From Symbiodinium natans (Eukaryota; Sar; Dinophyceae; Suessiales; Symbiodiniaceae), in contig CAJNDS010002679.1 in the NCBI GenBank assembly GCA_905221605.1, positions 796,001 to 860,000 of the forward strand: a stretch of 64,000 nucleotides of DNA. The letters are read 5' to 3'. The notes beneath the pieces were generated by a model. It worked only from the letters and a program-made list of their open reading frames with translations, ran no database searches and was not told the origin of the DNA. Position numbers and translations under genes: made by a program. Shown piece by piece: positions 11,512 to 24,802 of the stretch (position 1 is the stretch's first letter; each line of letters starts with the position of its first letter).

Positions 11512-12150
11512 AGAGAAGGAGAGATGAGAAAGAGACATGAGAGAGAGAGAGAGATGTGAGAGCTAGTGAGAGCGAGAGATACGAGAGCGAGAGAGAGAGA
11601 GAGAGAGAGAGAGACAACAGAGATAGCAGAGAAGAAAAAATCAGCGAGAGAGAGAGAGGGAGAGAGGGAGAGGGAGAGATAAAACATAGAGAGACAGAGA
11701 TGAAGCAGAGGTGCGAGAGCGACAAGAGGGAGATAGGAATAAGATAAGAGACAGAAGAGAGACGGGGAACGAGAAGAGATTAGAGAGCGATGAGAAGAGA
11801 GAGATCGAGAGAAAGAGAGAGAGAGAGAGATAGACAGCGAGGGACTTGAGAGACAAGAGAAATGAGAATAAAGGCGAGAAGTAAGAGAGACAGATCACGG
11901 AGAGGTGAATAGGCGATAAGTGGGGAGAAAAGGGAAAGAAGAGAAGCACAAGAGAGAGAGCTAAGCGACAGGTGAGAGATAAGCCGGAGAGACAAGAGAA
12001 AGAAGAGAGAGACACAGAGAGAGGGAGCAGCGAGAGAGCAGCGAGAGAGCAGCGAGAGAGAGAGAGAGAGAGCGGGAGAGAGAGGGAGAGAGAGAAAGAG
12101 CGAAAGAGAGACAAAAGCAAAGAAGAACAAGAGACGTGGGAAGAGAGATG
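11512..12150. repeat. About 600-bp GA-rich purine tract
   Basis: An imperfect (GA)n polypurine tract on the + strand is interrupted by short TA, CG and AC words. Open frames on both strands (RERERE, LSLSLS) are compositional. Confidence 0.9.
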
Positions 12151-12902
12151 TCCTAAACCCTAAACCCTAAACCCCAAACCCGAAGAAGGATAAGACACTG
12201 CACTTCGGATCTCGTGTCGTGCAATCTTTATTTCGGCTTCGTGGCTCCTCTCAGTGACTTTTTCGCATCATGGGAGCAACCCCCACACCTGGATACTCTA
12301 CACCCCAAGGGTTTAAGGTTTAGGGTTTAGGGTCCCTAAACCCGGAAAACCCTAAGCCACCAACATGCGTCCGAAGGCAGGAGGTCGCCTACTACGAACA
12401 CCTCGTGCCTAGATAGCCTCTACGACCCTGGGGGCCCAAACCCAAAACCCCATCCCCAAACCCCAAACTCCAAACCCTAAACCCAAAACCCTAAACCCTA
12501 GACCATAAGCCCTAAACCCTGTTTGGGGTGTAGAGTTTCCCCAAACCCCAAACCCTAAACCCTAAACCCACTCAGGGCCCTCCCTGACGAGTCTGCAGCC
12601 TACACCCTAGACTCTAAGTTCTCCAAAACCCTAAACCCAGACCGCCAGTTGAAATGCGGGAGTTTCCGAACATGGAGGGCCCTTGTAAGGGGCTGCCTAT
12701 AAGGAATATAGGTCTTTTGTTGTTTGCTTTGTTTTTTTGTTTTTTGGAGGGGTGGTATAGTATACTATAATGATTAGAGGTGTTTTTTGCAGGGATATCT
12801 CGCATTGCCCTGGACCTAAACCCTAAACCCTAAAACCCTAAAACCCTAAGCCCTAAAGCCCTAAACCCTAAAACCCTATTTTGGGAACTGCCCATGTCTG
12901 AG

Positions 12903-12967
12903 GCTCTACGCAGAGCAGCCCGACGTGACCTTTGACGAAGTGGTGACGGCGCGAAAGTTGCACCTCG
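12903..12967 (+). CDS. Coding-like exon, possible gene 2 N-terminus
   Basis: After GTCTGAG the frame reads LYAEQPDVTFDEVVTARKLH. It is flanked by CCCTAAAA and TTTAGGG arrays. The composition is exon-like, with no recognised domain. Confidence 0.45.
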
Positions 12968-13654
12968 GCCCAACAGGGTTTAGGGTTTAGGGTTTAGGGT
13001 TTAGGGTTTAGGGTTTAGGGTCTATAAGGTTTAGTTTAGGGTTAAGGTTTCGGGTTTAGGGCTTTAGGGTTGAGGGTTTAGGGCGCGAGGTCGTACGATT
13101 TCGCTGCGCCTGTCCTACGTTTAGGGTTTAGGAAGTCCGGTTTCGGGTTTCAGGTTGAAGAACCCCGAACCTATTTCTTCGCAGGTGACCACCCCCGTGT
13201 TTGATTTTGGGAATCTGAGGTTAGGGGTTCTCACTGACTCATTAAGGGGTTCAGGAAGGTTTAGAGTTTAGCGTCTCTAAGGTCACTGCTAAATCAAGAG
13301 CACTCACCTTCAGCATGAGATGGTTTTTAAGTTTAAGGATTTGTGTTTTAAGACGTCGGGTGTGCCTCCAAGCCCGTAATCCTACAACCCAACCCACAGT
13401 GTCCCGCTTATGCCGAGGGAAATGTACATGAGCCAGAATGCATAAACACATAACATATATGTATATATAATAGCCTTAAGGTGCATGGCTACCCCGATGA
13501 ATACTGCCCGACACCCCTAACTTTTATCCCTAAACCATAAACCCTAAGCCCCGAAACCCTAAACCCTAAAACCTAAACCCTAAATCCTAAACCTTAAACC
13601 CGAAACCCTAAACCCTAAACCCTAAACCCTAAACCCTAACCCTAGAAACGGGAG

Positions 13655-13729
13655 CCCTCGAAGCCCTGAATGAAGACCAGCTCAGGAAGACACGGCAGCA
13701 CAAGCTACGAGAGACACTCGGCCTGCAAG
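13655..13729 (+). CDS. Coding-like exon, possible gene 2 N-terminus
   Basis: It reads LEALNEDQLRKTRQHKLRET and then LGLQ, and ends at a GC donor (GCATGG). The peptide is charged and helical. Telomere-like repeats flank it on both sides. Confidence 0.45.
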
Positions 13730-14167
13730 GCATGGGTCGGTTTAGGGTTTAGGGTTGAGGGTTTAGGGTTTAGGGTTTAGGGTTGAGGTTATTGAAGCCT
13801 TTTGTGCTTCCGGCTCTCAACGACTCAGGAAGCCAGGTCCAACCAGGAAGCCAAAAGGTGAAGAAAAGGTTAACCTGCAGGGTTTAGGGTTTGAGGTTGA
13901 GGGTTGAGGGTTTAGGGTTTAGGGTTTCAGGTTTAGGGCTTGGGTTTGGCGTTTCGGGTTTCGGGTTTCGGGTTTAGGGTTAGGGTTTGGGGTTTGGGGT
14001 TTGGAGTGTGGGTATAGGGTTAAGCGGGTCTTCCCTGTAGGGTTCAGGGTTTAAGCGGCTTTGTTTGGGAGGTACACCGGCAACGCGACACCTCCTTCCG
14101 AACCCACCTTCAACCCCTAAACCCTAAACCCCAAACCCCTAAACCCGAAGCCCTAAACCCTAAACAG

Positions 14168-14206
14168 ACGCTTGATGAATACCTTCAGGCGCTTTTGGGA
14201 GGGCAG
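14168..14206 (+). CDS. Gene 2 candidate exon TLDEYLQALLGGQ
   Basis: A 39-nt exon lies between acceptor AACAG and a canonical GT donor (CAG|GTAAAC). It precedes the S1 candidate, but its join to 14652 is unresolved: an intermediate exon or a different boundary is needed to keep the S1 frame. Confidence 0.5.
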
Positions 14207-17200
14207 GTAAACCGCAAGCCCTATAAACCCTGAGCCCTGCTGTAAGCCCTGAACCCTAAGCCCTGGCCCCAAACCCGAAACCCTAAACCCTAAATCTTAA
14301 ACCCTAAACCTTAAACCCTAAACGCTAAACCCTAAACCCCAAACCCTAAACCCTAAACGCTAAACCCTGAACCCTAGACCCTAGACCCTAGACCCTAGAC
14401 CCTAAACCCGAAACCCTAAACCCTAAACCCTAAACCTTAAACCCTAAACCTTAAACCCTAAACCCTAAACCCTAAACGCTAAACCCTAAACCCCAAACCC
14501 TAAATCCTAAACGCTAAACCCTGAACCCTAGACCCTAGACCCTAGACCCTAAACCCTAAACCCTAAACAGTAAACCCTAAACCCTAAACCCTATACCCTA
14601 AACCCTAAACCATAAACCCTAAACCCCAACCCGCGGGCCCGCGCCACAAAGGATGCGCTTCATGCTGCTCCCCGGCAGCACGCGGCTCAACGCCTGGCGT
14701 GCCTCCATGGTCATCACTGCAGCTTGGCGTTTAGGGTTTAGGGTTTAGGGTTTAGGGTTTAGGGTATAGGGTTTAGGGTTTAGGGTTTAGGATTTGGGGA
14801 TTAGGGTTCGGGGTCTAGGGTTTCTGAGTTTAGAGTGTTTTGGGGTATTCGGTTGTACGGGTTCAGCACTGAGCCCTACAGACTTCCCATTTGAAGCAGC
14901 CAAGCCCTACTTAACCTTCCCCTTGCTCCAGAAAACACAAGCCGAAGATTAGCGGATTAATTCGGCGTTGGTGGGCTGGCTTCGAGGTCACAGCAATGGA
15001 GCAGCTAGAACCTACCGGTTCTTAGTGGGGAAGCACGGAAGTAGGTAGAATTTCTTGGAGGGTTTAGGGGGATAGAAGCCACCCAATACCTGCATTCCCG
15101 GCTGGGAAGAACGAGGCTAAACTTTGTGGGAGCGGGTAAGGTTGTGCGAGACGTGTTCAGGGGGAGGGTTCCATTTACAAGGGTTGGGCAAAGCCCAGAA
15201 CAGCATCAGAGACAACCATCCTAAACCCTGAGCCTTAAACCCTAAACCCTCAACCCACACTGTGGCACAGCAGACGTGGCCAACGGTCATGGGACTTATG
15301 GGGAGGAGGCCTCCTTCCGGCCCCCCCTCCCCCAAACTTCTCGGCCGTCCAGGTCCTTCTCGCCGACGCTCGCCTCAATTTCGGGGACGGGCGGTATCCC
15401 TGAACCCTGAACCCGAAATTTAAACCCTAAACCCTGGGGGATGTGGGTGAAGCAAGAGGCTTACTTGGAGGTTCTTGGTACTTAGTACCACAAGTAGAAC
15501 TGTACTTCGAACCCGCATTCTAGCCCCATTAATGTTGGACTGCTTTTAGTATAAGGAGGGTCTATAATCACAAGTTTCGAAAATTTATTCAGCGAACCGA
15601 GTTTGTTCAGGGTACCCGCTATTATCACAAGTTTTTCCGGACGTTTTTTTTTTTTTTTTCAAGGGTTTGTGTTTGGGGTTAAGAGCTTTCGCAGTAAGGC
15701 TTGAAGCCCTGAGGGCTTGGGCTCCAGGAACCTTCAAGAGCCAGAGCGCGGAGAATCCAGAAATCTAAGCCCGGCCAATCCCATGTAAAGCCTAATGGAA
15801 ATTCATTACGAAACGAGGCCCCAAACAAATTTTGTGATAGGTAGCCCACGGGCCGGTCAGACTGTTTTTAGTAAGTTTGTCTGGCTACCCTCTATAATAC
15901 CAAGTTTTTTTTCGGATGATTTTTTTTTGAGGGTTTGTGTTTTGGGTTAAGGGCTTACGCAGTAAGGCTTGAGGCCCCAGGGCCTTGGGCTCCAGGAATC
16001 TTAAAGGCTGGAAAGCTTCAGGCCTTGAGGTCCTAAAGGCTTGAGGCCCTGAGGGCGGTTCCCCCCCCCCCCCCCCAATCTGTTTGGGGGGGTCGCCGGG
16101 CCACGCGTTCATAGAGGGTCCAAATTTGTTTGGGGGGGGGGCCCCATACTAAAGACAGTGCAACATTAGTGCACTCAACGGCTTAGATCTGAGTTATAGC
16201 TACACTTTTATTGGGATACTAACTACTAACTACCCTGAACCTCCAAGTAGGGTGTAGCATTCCGCGCTTAGGCCTTCTCTTCTCTGGGGATATGGTCCGA
16301 CCGAAGCTTTTCATTTCCGAGATCCCCAGTAGTGCACCTCTCACCCTCGTTTTCCCACCATCTTTTGCTTTGATGTAGGGTTTAGGGTTTCGGGTTTAGG
16401 GTTTATTTGGATCCCTTCAGAAACTAGGGAGATTCGTCAGAGGCTTGCAACGGTCATGCTTCCTGAAGACCAAAACCCGCGGCCAGTAAGAGTTCGAAGG
16501 CTAAGCTTGTTGGGGGTTTAGCAAAAGCATTGGTTCCTTAGGGGCCCGTCGGAAAAAGCCATGTTTCCCAAATCCTACAACCCTACTTCCTACACCTCAC
16601 CCTAGGTAGAAATTGGTCTTCAGCATGAGCTTATTTTCGGGGCGTTGAAGTTCAGCAGGTCCTTAGAATGCCTTGCACGAAACAGGAGTTTGAAACATGC
16701 ACTTTGATGGCAGGTCCTCTCCGCACCGCTTGAGATGGCTTTCAGCTACAGCCAGCTCATCTATCAGTTCTACTGGGCCTGGGGGGGGGGTGGGGAGCAA
16801 GGGGGAGGGCGCCGAGCACCTCAACGCCCTACATCCGTAAAGCCCAGAACCCCAAAGCCGTAAAAAACCAACACCACAAACCCCGCCCCAAAACCGCCCC
16901 AAACAAGCCCTGAATCCTCATACAAGCTTATTAACGGAAAGCCCAGAGAGTTTGTGGATTTGGGTTTGGGGCCGAGTTGAAGCTTCCGTTTAGGGCTGAG
17001 GAGTCGGGTTTTTTTGCATTGAGGGTTTTAGGATTGAAAGGTGTAGGCGTTAATTTGGTTCCAGGACGTAGGATTTACGGTTTAGGGTATTAGAGAGAGG
17101 CGGGTGGGATGGTTGGTTGCCCGTCTTTGATGATGGAGGTGTCGAAGCTGATCGACATACTCTTCTGGCTGGAGACGTGGAAAGCACCCAGCTAGGGACA

Positions 17201-18499
17201 GACTCGAACCCCAAGACACCTTAGCTCAGGGATCCAAAGAGCGAGGGCGCCTAAACCCTAAACCCGAAACCCTATCAAGCCTTACATCCCTTTGGGCCCA
17301 CAAGGGATAGGAGTGCTATGTACGAGCACAAGGGTTTGCAAGAGGTCCCATGAGACTCTTGGTTATTCCGCGATGTGTCCTAAACCCTAAACCCTAAACC
17401 CTAAACCCTAAACCCTAAACCCTAAACCCTAAACCCTAAACCCTAAACCCTAAACCCTAAACCCTAAACCCTAAACCCTAACAAGGACATGATCATCAGC
17501 TTCAACGTGGCCACCATCTCCCATGGCAGGCCAGGGTGTCTTCCAAGCCCTGCTTGTCTCCAAACCCTCGAACTACTCTACACGTGCATCTAGAAATATC
17601 TATGCGCATATACGTATATATATATATATACATATATATACACACATATATATATCTGTATATATATACATACATGCGCATGTATATATATATATACAGA
17701 GACAGAGAGCGAGAGAGAGAGAGAGAGAGAGTATGATGCTGTTTGCAAAAGGATGCCTACAAGTTTCATTGACTTGTGGCCCCGCCTACCTCGTGTATAG
17801 GGCTCTGAGCTTCGGGTGTGTGTGCGTGTGCGTGTGCGTGTGCGTGTGCGTGTGCGTGTGCGTGTGCGTGTGCGTGTGCGTGTGCGTGTGCGTGTGCGTG
17901 TGCGTGTGCGTGCGTGCGTGCGTGCGTGCGTGCGTGGGTGTGTGTGTGTGTGTGTGTGTGGACCGATGCCGCAACCGCCACTTCGTAACCCTAAATACCC
18001 TAAATCCCGCAACAAGCCGATATATTGATTACTATTATATATATACACATATTCATAACAACATGTGAGAAGAGGGGGTCAAGCAGCGAGCCAAATCGAT
18101 CACACGTAGAGTTTTTGTAGGACGCCCCACCCCCCACCCCCCATGCGAGAAGAGATCAAACTGAGAGGAGGAACGCAGCAAGGACACCCTGAACCCTAAA
18201 CGAAAAAGGAGAGCGGGGGCGGGGGCGAGGCAAAACAAAAAATGCATTAACAAAAGGTATATAAAAAAAAACATATATATATATATATATATCTGTACAT
18301 ATATATATATATGCACTGTAGAAGGACATGTGGAGTGTTCACGGCTCCCATACTCAACGCGCTGGGAGGATGGAGACAAATCGCAACGTCTTGGCCAAGA
18401 ACTATGCCACGCATCTGCATTTAAGGGGGGGGGGCGGGGAAGGGGAGGGGGGTTTAAGGTTCAGGGTCTGGCGTTTAGGGTTTAGGCTTTAGGGTTCTG

Positions 18500-18537
<38 letters not shown>

Positions 18538-21500
18538 AATGTGGCAGGTAAACCTGAAGCCCTAAACGCACATACAACCCCTAGTACCCCCAAAACCCGA
18601 ATAACCTCAAACCCGAAACCCTAGACCCTAAACCCAAGTACCCCAGACCCTAAAGAGCCCAAGCAAGTCTGCCCAGCTCTGTTAGCAGGCGAAGTCGTGG
18701 CTTCTCCCTGACTTCCTCATCAACTTCCCTTGGGACGATGTTCTTCAGGATTTCTCGACTGCCGGCTTGCAGGGTTTAGGGTTTATATAGGGTTTAGGGC
18801 TTAGGGGCTTTTGGGGTTTAAAGTTTAGGGTTTCGGGTTTAGGGTTGGGGCAATTGTAATCGCCTCAACAACGGGGTGTAGCATGTGCATTGCATTTAAG
18901 GAAAGGGATCACTACACACGTCATGAGTTGAGGAGGTATGGCAACTAATCGGAGGGCTTGGAGGGGGTTTGAAGGGGCCTACAAGAGTCTCAGAAGGGGC
19001 CAGAGCCTGGAACCCCGCAGCATCGGATTGCGGTCCTCGGGTTCGGGCAGGTCCCACCACCCTAAACCCTAAACCCTGAACCCAAAACCCTAAACCCTAA
19101 AGGCATGGGGGAGGGTGAGGGGAAGGGATAGGAAGTAAGGACGGCGGCACACCCTTGGCCAAAAGCAGGCGAAAGCATAGATTTAGTTGCTTAAGCGGGC
19201 AGGGGGGGGGGTTGCGGGGGCCTCAGCTGTTACCTTCATTTCACCCTCAACCCTAAAAGCCCTGGAAGCCCTAGAAGCCCTAGCAGCCCTAGAAGCCCTA
19301 GAAGGCCTAGAAGCCCTAGAAGCCGTATAAGCCGTATAAGCCCTATAAGCCCTATAAGCCCTATCAGCCCTTTAAGCCCTATAAGCCCGAGACCCCCAAA
19401 GGTTGCTAGCAGCCCTCAACCCTCAACTCCATTGTCGCATCCCTTGAAGCCACATACAACCCTGCACACCCTGGACTTTTAGGGTTTAGGGGGTTTAGGG
19501 GTTTAGGTGTTTAGGGGTGTAGGGTTTTCGGGTTCAGGGTTTTGGGGGAAAGGGCTTGGGGTTTAGGGTTGGGGTTTAGGGTTTTTGGGTTTAGGGTTTT
19601 AGGGTTTAGGGTTTGAGGGTTTTGGGGTTTTGGGGTTTTGGGGTTTTGGGGTTTTGGGGTTTTGGGGTTTTGGGGTTTAGGGTTTAGGGAACCTTTAAAG
19701 GGGTTTTTGGAGTCTCTCCAGAAGGAGTCGGAACCCCGATGCAGGAGCACGGGAAAACCCGGAAGATTGCGAAGATCCTGAAGCTTCCTAAGGCAGCCGA
19801 TAGTTGGGGCCTACACTTAGGGTTTAGGGTTTAGGGTTTAGGGTTTAGGCTTTGGGTTGGCCTCATGGGGGGTAGGTACCTGGGAAACCTTAGGGAAGGC
19901 TTCGGAAGCCCTTGTAGGGAACATTGGGCCCTCCGTTTAAGGACCCTATAACAAAAGCAGCGGCGCCTCGATTTGCCATGCAGGGTCTGGTGTGGGGTTT
20001 GGGGGGGGGGGGGGTTATGGATGTGCGTTTCAGGGTTGGTTATGGATGTGCGTGTCAGGGTTTCTTCAGTCTTTTTTTCAGGTTTTGTGGGGACATTGGG
20101 GTTTGGGCAGGTGGGGCGGCTTAATGGTTGTACACGCCGGCTTGGGGCTGTTCGCACTGGGGTTTGCTCAAGTCCAACAGCCGCAAGGACCTAAACCCCG
20201 ACTCTTCTCAATCCGCCTTGTATTGAAGTAGAGCCTGTCTGCTTATCGGCCCCCAAAGGCCACCCAAAATGAAGAAATGCACATCTATAGCCCTACATAA
20301 ACCCACCAAGAGCAGGAATCTAAACCCACCTTCATACGGCCCCTTAACCTTGTCAGCGGCCTCTGAAGTATGGATCCTCTTGTTCATGGCCAATGACCCC
20401 TCAGCTTTTCAAGGGGGCTCCAAAACTCCAAGAGCCGCAAATGCCTAAACCCCGACTCTTCTCAACCTGCCTTGTATTGAAGTAGGGTCTGTCTGCTTCT
20501 TGGTCCCAAAAGGCCACCCAAAATGAATAAATGCACATCTATAGCCCTACATACACCCACCAATAGCAGGAATCTAAACCCACCTTCATACGGCCCCTTA
20601 ACCTGACATGAAGTATGGATCCTCTTGTTCATGACGAATGACCCCTCAGCTTTTCAAGGAGGCTCCAAAAATTCAGGACCCACACATTCTAAGGGCCCCT
20701 GTAGATACATTGGGAAAACACCTCTACGGTAAACACGTAAACCCCTAAACACCATAAGCCCTATGACAACCTCCTAGGTAGACCCCAACAGGGCCTATGA
20801 ACCCTGGAAGCCCCACGCCCTCACAGGATAACCTTGTTTGCCCTGAAAAAACCCGACTAGACCCTCAACCCTAGACCCCAGAAAAATTATCAAACCACAA
20901 CCCACCTCCCTCAACCCTAAACCATAGATCTTCACCCAAGAGTTTGGGAGGTCTTCCGGGTGACGCGCTTGTTGCGGGCGGGGGCCTCAGCGACCACAAT
21001 GAGACCTGTTACACCGGTCTTTGCAGCCTCGCGAGCCTGAGGTTTGTGGGTTTGGGGAGGGTTTCGGAGCCAAGCCCTAGGGTTTAGGGTTTAGGGTTTA
21101 GGGTTTAGGGTTTAGGGTTTAGGGTTTAGGGTTTAGGGTTTAGGGTTTAGGGTTTAGGGTTTAGGGTTTAGGGTTTAGGGTTTAGGACCCAACCCCAAAC
21201 CCTACGAAGAGCCAGTATAAGAGTCTAGGTCTCACTGCGTGCCCGTGAACCTTAGCAGACAAAGCCTGGACCTCTGACCCTGAACGCCTACCTGAGTTCA
21301 TCCCCCAAAACCCCTTGAAACCTCGAAAGCCCGAAGCCCTAAACCCTAAACCCTAAACCCTAAACCCTAAACCCTAAACCCTAAACCCTAAACCCTAAAC
21401 CCTAAACCCTAAACCCTAAACCCTAAAGCCTAAGCCCTAAACCCTAAACCCTAAACCCTAAACCCTAAACCTGAGGTCGCAGACGAGGAGGCCCAGTTCT

Positions 21501-24500
21501 TCGGCACGGCCGCCAACATCGGGGGGCTGCTTCTCATGGGCCACTACCTGGCCTGCATCTGGGTTCCGACCCCGGTTCGGTTTAGGGTTTAGGGTTTAGG
21601 GTTTAGGGTTTAGGGTTTAGGGTTTAGGGTTTAGGGTTTAGGGTTTAGGGTTTGAGGTTTGAGGGTTTTGGGCCTTGGGGTTTTGGGTTTTAGGGTTTAG
21701 GGTTTATGGTTTAGGGTTAAGGGCCTTAAGGGTTTGGGATTTACCGGTTTGGGGTTTGGGGTTCGGGTTTCCTTCCTTCAAGCAGTTCAAGAAAGCCTGA
21801 GAGCAGTTCAGAGTGCCAGCGGTCATTCAGATGTAAAGTTGCTCTTTTGCAGGATTTTGAGTACTTTGCCAGCCTACGAGAAGTGCAGAAAGGCTTCTTA
21901 CTCGTGTTTAGCACGCAGAGAATTCGGGAATTAGGGTTCCTCCATGATCCTTTGAAGGGGTACATTCGCAAGACATGTGCCGGATGAGAGCCTAGGGTAC
22001 ATTTTCGGGTTTCCGGCTTCCTCAAAGTCGAAGAACTGCTAGAGCTGAAGCCAACCTTAGACTTGAGAAGAAGGCAAGCAAACCCTAAACCCTAAACCCT
22101 AAACCCTAAACCCTAAACCCTAAACCCTGCAGTATTGCCTTGCTCTTCCCTGGCGCAAGCAATGGCGCGCTGTAGCTTGGACACGTCCAGCCCAAAATAG
22201 CTGACCTTGATGGCTCGAACGAAGCCCGAAGCTCCCCTAAGTCCAGTTTCCCTCAACCCTAAACCCCAAACCCTAAACCCTAAACCCTAAACCCTAAACC
22301 CTGGGCGTAGGGCTTCCTGAAGCTCTAAGAGCCCTGAGCCGAGAACCCTATAAACCCGAAGGGCCACTCGATCCCCCTGAGCTGAACCCTGAACCCTGAA
22401 CCCTAAACCCCAAACCCCAAACCCCAAACCCCAAACCCTAAACCCTAAACCCTAAACCCTAAACACCCCGACCCCAAAAACACCCACTCTAGACAAGCTG
22501 CAGGTCGGCCTGCTCGTCGATTGCACTTCAGAGCTCGACGCGCAGCAGCTCTGTCCAGACATGCTTACCGCCTGGGGCTTAGAGGGCAGGGGTTAGGGTT
22601 TAGGGTTTAGGGTTTAGGGTTTAGGGTTTAGAGTTTAGGGTTTAGGGTTTAGGGTTTAAGGGTTTAAGGGTGCGTCTTTAGGTAGTTGGGCTCCTAATTC
22701 TGGGCTATATTACGGTTACCTTAAGGATCTTAACCCTGAACTCACATCCTCGCCTCGCAACACCGAAACCACCAAGTCAGTGGGAGACCATTTCAAGAGT
22801 TTAGGAATTTGGTTTAAGAGGAAAGAAAAAGTTTTGGGGCATTGTTCAGATTCAGTGGCTCAGGTTTGTTGGGTTTGGCTTTGTTCGGACCTAGCAGGTA
22901 AGGGCTTCGGGTTTCGATGTTCAAGGGCGTTCGTGCCCCAGACATGCTGCTACTGTTAAAACTGCATTGTTAATACTAATACCTTCATGCGTGCCGTTCT
23001 TTGGCGTTCGCTTATTTTTCTATTGAAGGAGGGAGTGAACCGGCCAACGAACGGACGAACAGACGACAATTACATTCGATTTAGTGCCCCTGTGCTCTGA
23101 CTAATATGCACTCAAAAGCCTGGTATATATGGAATTACAAGCGAGTTTGGGGAGTGTATGACTTTGATTCACTTTAACGGGTCTTTTGCAGACAGGCTAG
23201 TTCATTTGTATCGCCGGAGCACGCATTCACATCACCCGTGTCTTTTGCTCATAAGTCGTGCCTACTGCCGGGCATGGTTAAGGCCAAGCAAAAGGTTGTT
23301 GAGGTTGTTAGGGGCATGGAGTTTAGGGCCCTGAAGCCTCTTAGGGCCTAGTAAACCCGAAACACGGCTTGGGTTTGGGGTTTAGTAGGCAGTAGGTTGT
23401 ATAGGGTTTTAAGGAGTCCACTTTTAAGGGCCCATATTCAGGGACCGTGTAGAACTACCCTCAGATTTAGGACACTGCGCGAGCCCTATAACAGGTCTAC
23501 CTGCAGGGGTTGTCCATCGGCATGGCCTCTCTGGCCGGCTCCGATAGTGGCTTCGCTGAATAAGAGATCCCGAAGAATCCCAACGGTTTGGGGTTTAGGG
23601 TTTATAGGGTCTATAGGGTTTACCAGATTTTGCAGGGCTTTCTAGGGTTTTTTCGGTCTAAGCCCTAAACTCCTAAACCGTAAACCCTCTGGGGTGTTAG
23701 AGTTGCGGGTCGCGAGGGTTGAGGGCCTGGCATCCGTAGGGTTGATTATGGGGATTATCAGGCCTAATAGCCCATCCTGGCGACCTTGGGGTTTAGGGTT
23801 TAGGGTGTAGGGTGTAGGGTTTAGGGTTTAGGGTGCAGGGTGTAGGGTGTAGGGTGTGGGGTGTAGGGTTTAGGGTTTAGGGTTTAGGGTTAGTTTAGGG
23901 TTTAGGGTTCAGGGTTCAGGGTTCAGGGTTCAGGGTTTAGGGTTTAGGGTTTAGGGTTTAGGGTTTAGGCCTCATCAGCATGACACTCCCTTACGGGGAT
24001 GCAGCACTCCCAAGTTTATTTCCACCGGTCGATGGGCTTAACCATGTTCGGTCCCTTCAACATATACTTGTTCTGGTCACTTCATAGAGCTCCAACCCGA
24101 AACCCAAAACCCTTTGGCGTTTCAGAGTTTGGGGTTTAAGAAGCAGCTTCTGAACTTGGCGTGCAAATTAGCTCCACGCAGCAGACTTGCCAAGCTCCCC
24201 ACATCTAGGGAGTCCGGGCACCATGGAAAGAGAATCAGCACAACCCAGAACACTTTCCAGAGCAGCGCCCTCGCCATTTCAAGCCCTAAACCCTTAACCC
24301 TAAACCCTGAACCCTGAACCCTACACCCTAAACCCTAAACCCTAAACCCTAAACCCTAAACCTAGACCCTCAACCCCGAAAAGCAGCTTTGCGCCGAGGC
24401 TGGACGCGGTACAGCTTCGAGCAGGTGTCTGCTACAGAACCTTGGCTGCGCTAGGGTTTAGGGTTTAGGGTTTTGGGTTTGGGGTTTGCGGTTTAGGGTT

Positions 24501-24770
24501 TAGGGTTTAGGTTTTATGGTTTAGGCTTATAATATAGTTTAGGGTTTAGGGTTGAGGGTTTGGGGATTCGGGTTGAGCGTCTTAGGGGTTTAAGGCTTTG
24601 AGAGTTGGAGAGCGTACGGTCTTAGAGCTCGAACTTGCCCATTACCTGAGTGTGATCCGCAAAGTGACAAAGTGATGTTTTCTATTTCAACACTAAGTCC
24701 CGCAGTATTAAGGAGTTCGTGGGGAACCTAGCAAATAAGGCCCAGTAAACACAACCCCACGCCCCACCCA

Positions 24771-24802
<32 letters not shown>

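Larger units (their letters stand above)
8105..12902. other. Spacer between genes 1 and 2: telomere-like arrays and a purine tract
   Basis: It is mainly alternating TTTAGGG and CCCTAAA arrays, for example 8868-8926, 9537-9604, 9906-10016 and 10986-11095. A C/T-rich stretch lies at 10706-10802 and a GA-rich tract at 11512-12150. Coding-like islands at 9800-9902 and 10326-10409 are listed separately. A short frame at about 8473-8544 ending HPFPDIIAEPKK is open but unsupported. Confidence 0.6.

Noticed and set aside
11283-12163. LSLSLS and RERERE ORFs
   Set aside because: Compositional frames of the GA tract.
17590-18048. ORFs of HTHT/RVRV/YIYI repeats
   Set aside because: Low-complexity translation of microsatellites.
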